This document shows, one piece after another, positions 47,010-58,525 of a stretch of 64,000 nucleotides of DNA. This DNA is from Brienomyrus brachyistius. Its lineage: Eukaryota > Chordata > Actinopteri > Osteoglossiformes > Mormyridae. Position 1 is the first letter of the stretch, and every line of letters begins with the position of its first letter. The translations under genes were made by a program, and so were the position numbers. The stretch is taken from NCBI RefSeq assembly GCF_023856365.1, contig NW_026042463.1:62001-126000 (forward strand). The letters run 5' to 3'. The notes beneath the pieces were generated by a model. It searched no databases. It saw nothing but the letters and a program-made list of their open reading frames with translations, and was not told the DNA's origin.

Positions 47010-47927
47010 TTCCAATGTAATCCAATCCAGCTCTTTATTTGAAAAGCACTTTAAACAACCTTATGGACCAAAGTGCTGCACAAAGGAATAAATAAAAACA
47101 TTCACACACTTAAAAACGAAGTAAAAGAAATTTAATAAAAACCAAAACATTCAATGTGAGTAAAAGGCCATTAATAAAAATTTAAAAAAATCAATTAATT
47201 AATAAAGAAAAGGCTAAGATTAAAATAAGATTTACTATTAAAATTAACATCTCACAATGTGTCAAAGGTGAAGGAGAAGAGATTAGAAGAGATTTAAAAA
47301 CGGACAGAGGGGATTCCTCTCTAATGTGAAAAGGCAAGTCATTCCACATTTTAGGAGCTGCGACTGCAAAGGCTCGATCCCCTCTAAGCTCACGCTGAGT
47401 CTTAGGAACCGTCAGGAACAGCTGATCAGCTGACCTGAGAGAGCGGGTGGGGGTGTAAGGGTGAAGCAGCTCACAGAGGTCAGATGGAGCAAGACCACTG
47501 AGGGCTTTAAAAGCAAATAACAGAATTTTAAAATGAATCCTAAAATGTACGGGCAGCCAGTGGAGTGAGGCTAAAATGGGGGAGACATGCTCATATTTCC
47601 ATGTGCGGCAGCATTTTGAACCTTCTGGAGGTGAACAATAGTGGAGCCTCTAACCCCAACATAGAGGGCGTTACAGTGGTCCAAACTAGTAGTGACAAAA
47701 GAGTGGATTACTGTCTCAAAGTGCTGCCTAGAAAGAATTGGCTTTATTTTGGCCAACTGCCTCAATTGTAAAAAGCTTGACTTGACAACTAACCTTATCT
47801 GAGTGTCAAACTTAAGGTTGGTGTCGACTTTATGTGTGTGATGTGTGATGACTGGTTTACAATATTGTTCCAAGGAACCTAAAATTACAGTGGAGGTCAG
47901 AGGAGTGGAGTTACCAAAAACCAACAC
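47010..47927 (-). mobile_element. L2-like LINE 3' fragment
   Basis: Minus strand 47927-47571 reads FDTQIRLVVKSSFLQLRQLA, LDHCNALYVGV and LQKVQNAAA, the conserved reverse transcriptase C-terminal region of L2-type LINEs. Beyond a stop it continues as LHWLPV-like and KTQRELRGDRAFAVAAPKMW-like blocks, then a 3' end AAATAAAGAGCTGGATTGGA at about 47010-47040. Degenerate. Confidence 0.75.
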
Positions 47928-47929
47928 TT

Positions 47930-49180
47930 CTGTCCATTACCTCCCCACTTCCTTGTTAGTTACAATATTTGTTCTGCATTACTGTACTGCTTTGGAGCCT
48001 TTTGATATTAAGGTGAATAACACAGGTGAAAAATTAAGGTGAAAAAAGAGACAGATGCATTGACAGCAGTCGTGGCCACACTTTGGACTGGGAGTGTAAG
48101 AGCAAAGGAAACTGAATCCACTATGTTCTGTCCTGTAAATTTTTATTAAACACCACATGACACACATACGAGTCCTGTTTTAACTTTCAGGGCTGATGGT
48201 CTGCAGCCTGGCTTGTGTTCTACAGTGCAGCGCAGGTGCAGTCACTGTGCTGAGCCCGGCGTTATATTAATGACGCAGCCTTTCACACTGACCAGTGAGA
48301 AATAACCTTGAAAATGACTGTGCTCTTTGTGGTTCTCCTTTTTTCTTACCACCAAGCAAGAGACTAAACATATTTTCTACTTATCAGTTATCAGAAATCA
48401 GAAATGTCATGCAGTAATCAGAGGTTAGACAGCAAGAATGACTTTTGTATTTTTATCTTTTGTCAATCTTTTATCCAGCGACTACTAATTCTCATCGGGG
48501 TCTGGAGAGGGTGGGACCTGTCCCAGGAAGCACAGAGCACAGGCCTGCATGGGATGCCATTCCACACAAGCAAAAACAATTAAGATGGTCAGATTTGCCT
48601 CACTGTGTGATTTTGACTGAAAGATGAACTAAGCACAGTCTTGTGTGTATAAAAATGCGTAGATTCATTTAACTTTAACAATGAGATTCAGCAACATGAC
48701 CTTATAGTGTTAATGATCGGTATCTTACTGGTATTAACTGAATTATGCAAAATTCTACATTATTCTATATTATTGCACCCAAATTGTTCATACTGACTAA
48801 ATGTAATTACTGACATCCTGGACATACTGCTTTTTAGGTTTGAATTTAAAATGTTAGTAGACAAATTCATGCTGTCAATAACATCTCACTTGCTCACCCA
48901 CTTTTAGATAAAAATACCCTTTGTGGTTTTTCTAGTGAAGCAGTGGGCCTGAGCTGAGGACCTGATGGTTGTGTGGTTTTCGCTCACTGAGAAGAGAGAC
49001 ACAAACACCCTGCTCTCAGTCGGTCAGTCTTCCTGTAAAATGCAGAGGTGAGACTGCTAGTGGAAAATTACTGACTGCAGCGTCAACAACACATATAAAC
49101 AGCAGCACAAACAAAATGTTCCACAAATGCAGGACATCTGTATGCTTACAGCACACATCAGACACGCTGACCCTCAGCAC
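47930..49180. other. No gene supported
   Basis: Contains SINE-like debris near 48480-48600. At 48314 a possible signal-peptide start (MTVLFVVLLFSYHQA) stops after 17 codons without a donor. 48960-49060 resembles 50405-50500 (GGTCAGTCTTCCTG block), a diverged local repeat. Confidence 0.4.
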
Positions 49181-49184
49181 TGAG

Positions 49185-49630
49185 CTCCTCCAGGCTCTGT
49201 GCTCTCCCTCTTCTCTTCAATTTCTACACAAATCACTGCTGCTCCAGTGAAGATCCTGAATTTTGCAGGTGATACTACTGTGTTTGCCATCATAACTGAA
49301 GGTGATGAGTCTGCCTACAGACTGGAAGTCGTACAGCTGACCATCCAGTTCTGAACTCACATTATCCCAAATGTCCACATGCTTAGACTCCTCTCATCAT
49401 CAGGGAGGAGCGTCCCTTGGCACTGTAGAGTAGATGGATGAGAGCAGGCTGATAACAAGGCTGTCATCAATTTTATGTGACACCTCTCACCCCCCCAGCA
49501 GACTATGGAGGCCCGTAAGGGCAGCTCCTTCAGTAAGAGACTCAGACACCCGGCGTGTGACAGAACGGTACCGCAGGTCATTGGGCCCCACAGCAGTCAG
49601 GCTTTATAATCTGCACTCTGCTCATTGAAC
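49185..49630 (+). mobile_element. Degenerate LINE reverse transcriptase fragment
   Basis: The plus strand, with stops, reads CSPSSLQFL and KILNFAGDTTVFA (a decayed FADD box), then SRLITRLSSILCDTSHP and the C-terminal VRDSDTRRVTERYRRSLGPTAVRLYN. This is the C-terminal order of Jockey-group LINEs. Confidence 0.55.
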
Positions 49631-50574
49631 TTTTCCCCTGTTCACTGTCTTCTGATACAGTTTCTATCTGCTGCTGATCTGCAATATTGTTCCTCCTTAT
49701 TCACTGATGTGCAGTGTTGCATTGAGCCAGTGCATTATGCCCTGTGTGGCAGCTTCCTTTGGGAGGCTAATATCTGGCACATGAGCAATAATGTTACATG
49801 CAATAGGATTGTGTATAAGTTAAGGATTGTGTATAAGTTAATTTTAATATTCCTATAATATTCCTCTGTATGTAATATATTCTTATTTTTTGTTTCTATT
49901 ATTACCCTATATTTATATATACATCCATTTCTTTTACATTCATAATGATGTTGTTTGTTGTTTTGTGCCCCACTGCTCTTGTAACAAGCCTCAGTCTTGA
50001 CTCTCCCTTTTAAGGTCTTGGCCTTAAATCACACTCGATATAGGTGGTGTCGTCCCCATCACCCTGACCAGGATACATGCTGTAAGATTAATGGATGGTG
50101 TTTATCTGTGTGATGAAAAAGAATGTGAATAAAACAAAAATGTACCATTATAAATGGGAGCCCTAGGATGTGTGGTGGTTAGAGATGTGGACTGATGAGA
50201 ATTTTGCTTTTCTAAAGTTCTGTTGTGAAAACTGTACATTCCGTTCCATGTACAGTAGTGATATGTAGCAATCATGTGCTCCAGTCAAATGTCCAGCTGC
50301 ATGAATAATAATGGTGGCTTGTTTGGATAAAATAACTTAGGCTGAATACTTGAAAGCGTGACCTGGGTGAGGTAGAGAGGAAACAGGGTCTTACAAGAAG
50401 CAGATATTGTTCTGTCTGTGTGGTTTTTACTCTTTGCAAAGTGAGTCCAGCACAGTGCAGTCAGTGGGTCAGTCTTCCTGAGCTGCATCTAACCAGTGGA
50501 AACATCTGCAGCACTGCAGAGAAGCACTCAGCAGACAAACAAACCCAAACAGCTTACAGCTGTATGTCACTTTT

Positions 50575-50750
50575 GGACAGAGGTGGACAAAGTACACAAC
50601 TTCACTACTTGAGTTAAGTATAGATACTCCTCGTCAAATAATACTCAAAGTTTTTCAGTTAATTTTTTACTTCAGTTAAAGTACTGGAGTATTTGCATCT
50701 AAAAATACTTAAGTATTCAAAAGTACATTATGTTTTAAATGCAAGACATT
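50575..50750. repeat. Fish dispersed repeat
   Basis: GGACAGAGGTGGACAAAGTAC .. TACTTGAGTTAAGTATAGAT .. AGTACTGGAGTATTTGCAT is a recognisable style of an abundant fish repeat. Non-coding. Confidence 0.5.
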
Positions 50751-50960
50751 TTTCAGAACCTAATGACTCCTGAACACCCCACTGAATACACTGACTGGCT
50801 TGTACATCTTGTAGAATAAAAAGCTTGTGGAATATGATACAATGACTATAGAAACACAACTGACATAACAAAAGTACAGCCATTGTCATTTTCATCTTAT
50901 TTAACACCCCCCACCCCACTCACACAAAAGAGCATGGTAGTGTTCTTACAGAGCCGTAGC

Positions 50961-51075
50961 AGTGTGTGTGTGTGCATGTGTGCATGTGTGTTTGTGTGTG
51001 TGTGTGTCTATGTGTGTGTGTGTTTGTGTGTCTGTGTATGTTTGTGTGTGTGTCTATGTGTGTGTATGTTTGTGA
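50961..51075. repeat. (TG)n-rich microsatellite
   Basis: Compound TGTGTG with interspersed C and TT; all frames across it are artefacts. Confidence 0.9.
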
Positions 51076-51655
51076 GCCAAGTAACAAGACAGGGAGCAAG
51101 AAACAAAACTCCTCTTTCTTAATTATCCACATCGTTATTAACGACACAGGTATATATACAGGTACATATACAGGTACATGTATATACTCAAAAATACATC
51201 CAGAACACACAATTAAATGAAAAACGTAATTTAAGAACACTTGAAATTTTCATTCAGTTTCTTTCATCTGTTTAATATAATCGATCAGTCCCTGTGCGTT
51301 TGCCCCAAACCATTCAGCATGGTACACAAGGGAGACAAGTAAGCATGTGTGACATCAAAGAACTGATTGCAGCAACTCAGCCTTTCCACAACATTAAAGC
51401 CGCTTATTCCCCCCCATGCCATGAAGAAATAATCTCTGTGGCTCCCCTCTCCCCCTCCCTCAGCCCCCAGTCTGGCTTGAACATTTGCACTTCCAGTAAA
51501 AATGCGCCCCAAACACACTGACACCAAACTCAGCACCGGTGCTCCGTAAAATCCCGTGATTCAGTCTCAGAAGCACTGGCTCCCCTGCCCTCCTCTGAAC
51601 ATTATTAAAGCTACACCCTGAACACTCTGTGTGACTGACATGAATGAGAAGCATC

Positions 51656-51661
51656 TTTATT
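51656..51661 (-). terminator. AATAAA overlapping the NITR stop codon
   Basis: The tail exon ends ..RDYE followed by TAA, and the sequence GAATAAAGA places the stop inside a canonical AATAAA polyadenylation signal. If used, the 3' UTR would be only some 15-25 nt. A longer 3' UTR with other signals is equally possible. Confidence 0.4.
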
Positions 51662-54600
51662 CATAATCTCTGTAGCGGAGGTCAGAATACAGAGTGTCAT
51701 TATTCCCGTCTTTCTTCTGTCTCCTGGGTTTTGGCTTCTTAAGGTTCAGGGCAGCGTAATTCAGTGTGTCCTCGTCATGGCACTGTGGAGACAAAGATGG
51801 CAGAATTGGATGGATCAAATCGGTTTGCTATTACCTATTTTCACAAATAGCACTTAAAATACTGATCCCAGGATGGAAATCAGTCTGAGGTTCATTTGTT
51901 TTACTGACGATTTGTAATTTGAAATATTTATTACATACTTGCTTGCGTGACCATTCCACTTTTGATATATCACTGTTCTTTTCATCTGTTTAAAATATAT
52001 AACACATCAATATATTATTTAATTTCGCACGGTATCATACCGTGGTCAGATAACATTCCGAATTTTCAAGCAATCAACATCCTTTTTGTCTCAAAAATGA
52101 AAGTAAAAATGACTTCTGTCAATTTAAGTGTGCATGTTTGGATACGTGTCATTTGTTCTCATATATCATATATAATAAAATTGCTATAAAGGAGATCTTG
52201 GTAATAAAAGTTATTGATATGCAACTTATTGCAACATGTATATTTCAATAGATTTTGCAAAATATGAAAGATATAATACAAAAATGTAAATCTTACAGTA
52301 CAAAAAGGTTTATATAAATAAGGTGAGATTTAATAATGGATTTTAAAACTGTATTACCTGCAAGAGTGGTTTTAATATGAAAATGTTATCTATCATAAAA
52401 CAATTTTATATTTCTATAATTTGTTAAAATCTACATTTTGTCCTTCTGAGTGCATAAAGCCGGGCAGCGTACCTGCACAGTGTGTACAGGTCAGTTTACA
52501 TCTTATACAAATGAGAGCAACGTTCAGAATAATGCTGCAAGATAAAACTATCAGCAAGCCAGAGTGAAGAGGATCCAGCAGCTTCTGAAAGCCTGTAACA
52601 AAGAGATAGATTTCAGCATAATGATATAGAGACACATTTCCCATTTGCTTACATTACATTAGTTAAAGATCAAATCGATAACACATTACAGCAGTTGTTT
52701 TGTAAATAGTCCATTTTTAACATGAACTTCTAGTATTTTGCATTTTAACAATTTATATTAATATTTGAAATAATTATTAAATTAGGCTCCGGACCCCCCG
52801 CGACCCAATAGGATAAGCGGTTTGGAAAATGGATGGATGGATGGATATTAATATTTGAAATAATTATTAAATTAGGCTCCGGACCCCCCGCGACCCAATA
52901 GGATAAGCGGTTTGGAAAATGGATGGATGGATGGATAATTATTAAATTAACATCTGTGTAATTTAATTTAAGCACTTAAATTAGAAAATTCATTACATTA
53001 AAAAAAGAAATAAATGTCTTAATAGCAGAATAAGCTAAATAAAACTTTGAAGCAGATATACTCTCCACACTGGGTGCTACCATCTATATCCAGCTGTGTG
53101 CCGTTCCCAAACAGCATCTCCCCACACTGGGTGTTACCATCTATATCCAGCTATGTGCCGTTCCCAAACAGCATCTCCCCACACATGGCCACAGCGCAGT
53201 AGTAAGTCCCAGCATCGGAGAGGCTGAGGTTCCCCTTGGGGAGGCTGTAGACGCAGCTCCGTGTAGGAGATCCAGCCTCAGGGCTCTTCTCACACTCATC
53301 ACTGCTGTTTCCATGGCTGTAAATGACTCCAGGAAGGGATTCTCCTGATCCATGTCTGAACCAGTAAACACTGTGTTCTCCTGCACAGCTCCCAGTCTCT
53401 ATCATACACTGCAGGCTCACAGAGTCTCCTGGCTGCAATGTGTCAGACACAGGCTGCTGTACCACAGTCCTGCTGTTGGAGTCTTTACCTGAAAAGCAAA
53501 ATAGTCATGATGACAGCCCTTTGAGAATAACAATGGAAAATACAGATCCTCAAAAATTGTTCTTACAGATTTTTGGGAACTGAATCGATGTTCTTCTAGC
53601 CATCCAAGAAATCAGTAACTTCTTGGAGAACAGCTGACATTCTTCTCTCTTTTTATTGTATTACTGCTTATTAGTATATATCAGGTAACACTATACATTA
53701 ACTGCACCTACATAATACCTAAATAAAAATTATATGATAATAACAAACATTATAATCATATAATGTCTTGTATTAATGTATGAAGGTAGATGAATATAAT
53801 TAATTTCAATTCAAAGAAATGAAGTGTGTAAAGTGTACTTTATATTTTCATGATTTTCGTGACTTTACATTTGGTTTATGTTGCCCCTTTTCCACAGGAA
53901 GGTATTTATTGTTTTTGCATATTTAGCTCTTGATGTGTTTTGGTATTTTTGAGCATTTTGCTGTAGTACCTGCATAATTTAATTCAAGAGCCGAAGAGCT
54001 GTTTGCCCATTACTAGTTTGTCTATCTTTTAACATTAAAGAAAAAGTATACATAGTAAAAGGAATTACTTGGTTTCGTAGTTCCTCCTATTTATTTTCTT
54101 ATGCACACAAAAGTAAGTTTTTCCGTTCAACCATAGCACTACAGCGAAAAGCAAAACGTCATGGCAAATACAATTATGCTTTATTCCAATACACATTGCT
54201 AATTTTTCATTATTATTACATTTATTCAGCATAATATCTTCAAAGGTTTCATGATTTAATTTGCAATCTTCTGGCCTGAAATCTTTTCCTGCTACACTGA
54301 AGACTCTCTCAGCGTGTGCAGAGAAAGCTGCAGCCAAAGGGTTGGCATCCTCTGATAAACATGGTTGGTTCAGGTATCGGTGACATTATGTGAACCTTTC
54401 ATGGCAGGAATAGGGACTAGTTTGACTTTTGATGCAGGAAAAGTGTTTGGGACGTTTCTTAGGTTAGAAACTGCCGTCACTGCAGCCAACACTGACTTTT
54501 AAGGAGAGACACTCAGCTCTTCCTATGAGCAGATCCACCATGGTGCACAAAATGACAGTATAATTATTATTTTAGGTGACACTTCAAATGTTGCATTATT

Positions 54601-55934
54601 TCATTCTTTACAAAACGACATTTTTATAACAATGATGTATAACAATGTTAATGTGTTTATGTATAATTCATATTTAAATTAAAGTTCATATTTTAGTTAA
54701 AAGCTACACCTACAGTACGTATATGAACTTGAATTTGAATCCAAACCCTTTTTCGTTCTTCTTCTTTAAATTCAAATATAAATTTCAATGCCACAACCTG
54801 TTTTCAACCACAATTCAAATGTAATTCAGATTAACAAAATGAACTGAAATTCAAGTTCATATATGTATTCAAAATCCTGAATTTTAGGATACGTATTTGA
54901 GAATTTCATTCTCAAATCAGTTCTGAATGGTGCACATCCCTAGTTCATATGTTAAATCATGCATTTTTTTTTTCAGAGTGAATACACACTGACTGCTCAG
55001 ATAAATAACGTCAAAAATAATTTTCTTTTGTTGCTTAAGATTTTTGCACAGTCCTATACTGTATATAACAACTCAAACATTTTTTTATGTTATTTGTTTT
55101 AAAGAGGCTGCAATGTGTAACATTAACATCTGTATAAAGAGAAGGTTAGGCTTTTGGCTGACAGCAAGCAAAATGCAACAAATTGTATAATAATAATAAT
55201 AATAATAATAATGAATGATTTTTGTTTGATGTTTAGAAAAACATTTATGGAACAAAGCAGACAATAAGGTATCTTTGCTAATTTTATATTGACAAACAAC
55301 TAAACTGTCAAAATTATTTTGCAGGGAATAATCTTACTGACATTATAATAAAGCAAATATGAAAATAGTTGGAATCTCATTTACCTGTGATTATGACAAA
55401 GGTTCCATTCCCGAAGGTGACCTCATGAAGAAACACAGCAGCACAATAATACACTGCAGAATCTGACGGCTCCACGTTAGAAATAGTGAGGTTAAAACTC
55501 CCCTCTGCATTCAGTAAGGAGTAACGTTTTATGCTTTTATATTCCTTGTAAAATTCACCAGGTACGTAGAGAAGTGCTTTCGCCATGGGCTGGGGCTTCC
55601 GACCAACAGCTTGCTTAAACAAAGTAACAAAAGTTGTTTCTCCTTGACAGAAGCATGTCAGGGTCACACTGTCTCCAAGCTGAACCCTCATCAGGTGACT
55701 GGGCTGAACAACATCTGTAGTCAGTGCAGTGTCTGCAAAAACAGAAAAACAAAAAAAATCATAATCAAATAAGACATATAATAGTAATCTAAATAACTAT
55801 TAACTATGATGCAGATTAAATGGCCAAATTCCACTGATCACATCATACAGATAAATGAAAATATTAAAATCCCAAAATAATTTATATTATAGGGCCTTAC
55901 TAATGAAAATGAGAAGACCAAAGAGTCTGAACAT
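51657..55934 (-). CDS. Novel immune-type receptor (NITR)-like gene
   Basis: Minus strand, five exons. Leader 55934-55901 (MFRLFGLLIFI). V-type Ig 55732-55385: SVTLTCFC, a K-rich C'-C'' region, DSAVYYCA, then a J-like TFGNGTFVIITG. Second Ig 53488 to 53138 or 53081: DSVSLQCM, VYWFRHGSGE, DAGTYYCA, LFGNGT. Membrane exon 52592-52473: helix from SGLLIVLS to VALICI. Cytoplasmic exon 51782-51657 with LNYAAL and TLYSDL. Leader-V-Ig junctions are phase 1, as in Ig-superfamily genes. Two Ig domains with J-like ends define NITRs: bony-fish surface receptors related to V(D)J-type antigen receptors and used by cytotoxic cells. The tyrosine motifs suggest an inhibitory receptor. A TAG at 53153-53151 interrupts the second domain. 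The membrane exon exits in phase 1 but the tail exon reads in phase 0, so a small exon or another donor (52435, phase 0) must be used. Confidence 0.82.
52757..52936 (+). repeat. Tandem duplicate of a SINE tail
   Basis: A block of about 89 bp (TTAATATTTGAAATAATTAT, TAAATTAGGCTCCGGACCCC ... GGTTTGGAAAATGGATGG) occurs twice head to tail. The SINE tail part belongs to the (TGGA)n family. It lies in the intron between the Ig and membrane exons of the NITR-like gene. Confidence 0.85.
53071..53184 (-). repeat. 57-bp in-frame tandem duplication of the NITR J-like end
   Basis: 53071-53127 and 53128-53184 differ at only two visible positions. Each unit encodes CGEMLFGNGT, one more residue, LDIDG and a potential GTA donor. 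The unit nearest the V strand (53128-53184) has ACATAG (Thr-stop); the distal one has ACACAG (Thr-Gln). The length of 57 bp equals 19 codons, so the frame is kept across the junction apart from the stop. Confidence 0.92.
54205..54345 (-). pseudogene. hAT transposase C-terminal (dimerisation) fragment
   Basis: Minus strand reads NPLAAAFSAHAERVFSVAGK then HETFEDIMLNKCN, the conserved C-terminal dimerisation motif of hAT transposases. The surroundings have no further transposase sequence. It lies in the long intron between the two Ig exons of the NITR-like gene. Confidence 0.75.
55188..55212. repeat. (AAT)n microsatellite
   Basis: Eight AAT/TAA units. Confidence 0.9.
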
Positions 55935-56317
55935 TTTTGTGCTTCCACTGTTTAGAATAAACTGCTCTGCTGCTAAGTGAGAGATCATGGTCGTGGTCGG
56001 GATGAAAGGGCAGGAAACAGAGAGGAAACAGAGAGACACACATCAGGCTGATCTGATTGGCTGTTCACATGGGAACTTAAGTAACAGTGAAAAAGCATTT
56101 TAATGTGCACTTACATGACGTTTATTAATTTACTCCTTAACATCCAGTTAAAATGAGAACAATTAGATAAACAGGAGCAGATACTGAGCATATAAAGTTC
56201 TTTGTACAGAGTGCTGAGATACTGTGGGAGAGCATTTGCTAATCATCTCTCTCAGACAAGCTCAGCACAGTATGAGTCTGTTATCTATCTGATATTAGAC
56301 AGTCTCTCATACAGTAA

Positions 56318-56530
56318 TAATAATTGATACTTTATTGGTCCCTGTGGAGAAATTGTCTTAACTTCTCTCTCAACTTGCTCTCTTTTTTTTAGAGTAAACA
56401 GAGTAAGTTGTCTGCGAAGGGCAGCCACCCATAGTGATGCCCAGTGAGCTGGGGGTTAAGGGCCTCGCTCAAGGACGCAGAGATGTGCTGTGGCTGGGTT
56501 TGAACCAGCGACCATCTTATTACAAGCACA
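56318..56530 (-). mobile_element. tRNA-derived SINE (TTTATT family)
   Basis: Relative of 39728-39950. Read on the minus strand it has TGTGCTTGTAATAAGATGGT, then B-box GGTTCAAACCC, then GGGCCCTTAAC-like sequence and a tail ending in ..CAATAAAGTATCAAT. Confidence 0.7.
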
Positions 56531-56877
56531 CAGGCATTAGATCTTCTAATCACACTTAAAAGGCAGATTAAATGTTCTTTCCACCATGCAAACAGAATGT
56601 AAATTGTAGCTTTACTGCTTAGATTTACATTCACACATTTGCATTTAAAACAAGCATTTTAAGTGATGTACATGAGAGTAAATGGTGAATCAGTTTATTT
56701 GCCACTCTACACATTACATTGGCGCCCATTATAAGTAACTGTACAGTGACATTGCAGTTCCTCAGTTGCTTTGATGCATTTCTGGAATCACCCTTAACAT
56801 CTGCAAAACTGTAAGTGCATTTCCCAAAACAATTCGTGCAAACAGCACCACACAGATGGACTGTCTACAAAAAAAGT

Positions 56878-57400
56878 CATAGAGGCCACCAGCAGCCCGA
56901 ATACCACACCGTAAGGCCGTATGTTAGGATGCTCTCTATGGCAGAGCGGTAGGAGGCCACCAGCAGCCCGCATACCAGACCGTAAGGCAGCATGTTAGGA
57001 TGCTCTCTATGGCAGAGCAGTTGAAGGTCCCGATCAAGAAATCCGACAAGTTTCCCCAATAAGCCAGTAACCCCGCTTCATAGAACAGGCCACAGGACTG
57101 GTTTTGGTGAGATAGTCCGAGTAGTAGGTAGAAATCAGGATGGAGACTGAGTGTGGGTCTAACAGGTGAGCAGATGTAGGACAGAATGTAGAGCCCTCTG
57201 GTGGAGTGCCTGTGCATGACTGAATGTATGGTTTGGGTCTGATGGTCTGAATAGTTGGTAGAAATAGGCACCTTCCTACCTGATGTGGTAGGTCTAGATA
57301 AGGGGTCACCAACATGGTGCCCCAAGGATGCCCCCAATGACCACATGAGTTGCCCGTGGACCTGTTCTATAAAATAGCACAACTCACCAGCGAACATCAT
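56878..57400 (-). mobile_element. LINE reverse transcriptase C-terminal fragment, partly tandem
   Basis: Minus strand blocks SAIESILTYGLTVWY (56945-56890) and SAIESILTCCLTVWYAGCW (57015-56955) are two copies of a LINE reverse transcriptase C-terminal motif, repeated with a period of about 72 bp. Upstream, CSPVRPTLSLHPDFYLLLG-type frames at 57034-57315 are other decayed parts. Inactive. Confidence 0.55.
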
Positions 57401-57604
57401 CTAAAATTTTATTTTGTCCTGTTTCTAATCTATCACATTTGCATTTATATAGATTTGAAATTGAATATAAAAAAGCATTTAAAACATGTTTATCATGCAT
57501 GAAGTTTAGACATGTTTAGGAGGGCGTTTAAAACTGATATCAAACTTCGTATGGCTCAGTACCCGTGAAGTAGCTCTCCGTTTTAAAAAGGTTGGTGACC
57601 CCTG
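57300..57604. mobile_element. hAT-type MITE with 8-bp target duplication
   Basis: Inverted ends AGGGGTCACCAAC (57301-57313) and GTTGGTGACCCCT (57591-57603). GTCTAGAT is duplicated at 57292-57299 and 57605-57612, as expected for hAT. About 305 bp, non-coding. Interrupts the decayed LINE DNA. Confidence 0.88.
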
Positions 57605-58072
57605 GTCTAGATCTTGCAAGTTTGTTTGTACTGGCTGTGTGAACATACTGTAGCACTGTTAAGAATATGCAACACAGCCTGAGTTGGGGATCTGCTGTAT
57701 GCATCAGTAATATAATGCTTTGTCCTTTTCTAGGCTGTTCATTAAGACATAAAGCCTGAAAGTTTTCTGAATGGCATTAATGAAATTGAGCACTGCCCCC
57801 ACCTGCTGGCCAATTTATTAAAACATTGAAATCGCTGTCTGCACAGGCTGACGTGTCATTTAAGTCTGATAATTTTCTATGAGTCAAACGGCAAGAAAAT
57901 GACAAGAAGTTAAAAACATGGAGTTAGATGAAGGAGAAAAGATTACAAATTTGAAGATTATGAAATCAGGACATGTCAGCTAAGTAACTTAACGCAACTT
58001 AATGTATTAAAACAGTCACCACAAATCACCAAATTTCTCGCGAATGTATCTGGCCATAAAGACTTACCTGAC

Positions 58073-58197
58073 AAGAAATCAAAACCGAAATGCTAGGAAT
58101 ATGGACTTTAAGCCTTTTCTTTATGGGCGTCAATGGAGGGGAAAACGCTTGACGTAAGATGAAGTCCATATTCCTAGCATTTCGGTTTTGATTTCTT
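58073..58197. repeat. 36-bp perfect inverted repeat (hairpin)
   Basis: 58073-58108 (..GAAATCAAAACCGAAATGCT..) is the exact reverse complement of 58162-58197. The 53-bp loop has further pairing with one mismatch (AAGCCTTTTC / GAAAACGCTT). Could be ends of a small foldback element or a transcribed hairpin. Confidence 0.92.
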
Positions 58198-58327
58198 CCC
58201 TGGCATGGGTGACGGGTACACCACGTTCCCAAAGCCACGTTAGCCTCGAGCGAACTGCCCGGAGAAACCGCTCACACCAGCGCTGCAACCCGATCTCCTC
58301 CCCTTTTAAACACACATTTCTATGGCG

Positions 58328-58525
58328 TTAAATTAGTGCCAAAAGTCGTGCGCATAAAAACAGAAAATCCATGCTCTCTACGCGCTCGCGATTGCACAGC
58401 ACTCACTCACTCGCTCGCCGTTAAATTAGGGCCAAAAGTCGAACCACGCGCGTGCGTGTGCTCGAGTGCTGAAAACCCATCCCCTCTACGCGCTCGCGTC
58501 TGCACAGCACTCGCTCGCTCGAATT
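58328..58525. repeat. Imperfect tandem duplication, CpG-rich
   Basis: GTTAAATTAG.GCCAAAAGTCG .. CTCTACGCGCTCGCG.. TGCACAGCACTC.CTC occurs at 58328-58420 and 58421-58525. It is followed by TATATAAAAG at about 58544-58553, suggesting promoter or LTR material. Confidence 0.7.

Noticed and set aside
48314..48367. Signal-peptide-like start MTVLFVVLLFSYHQA
   Set aside because: Stops after 17 codons and has no splice donor in frame.
50961..51220. Cys/Val-rich frames across the TG repeat
   Set aside because: Microsatellite translation.
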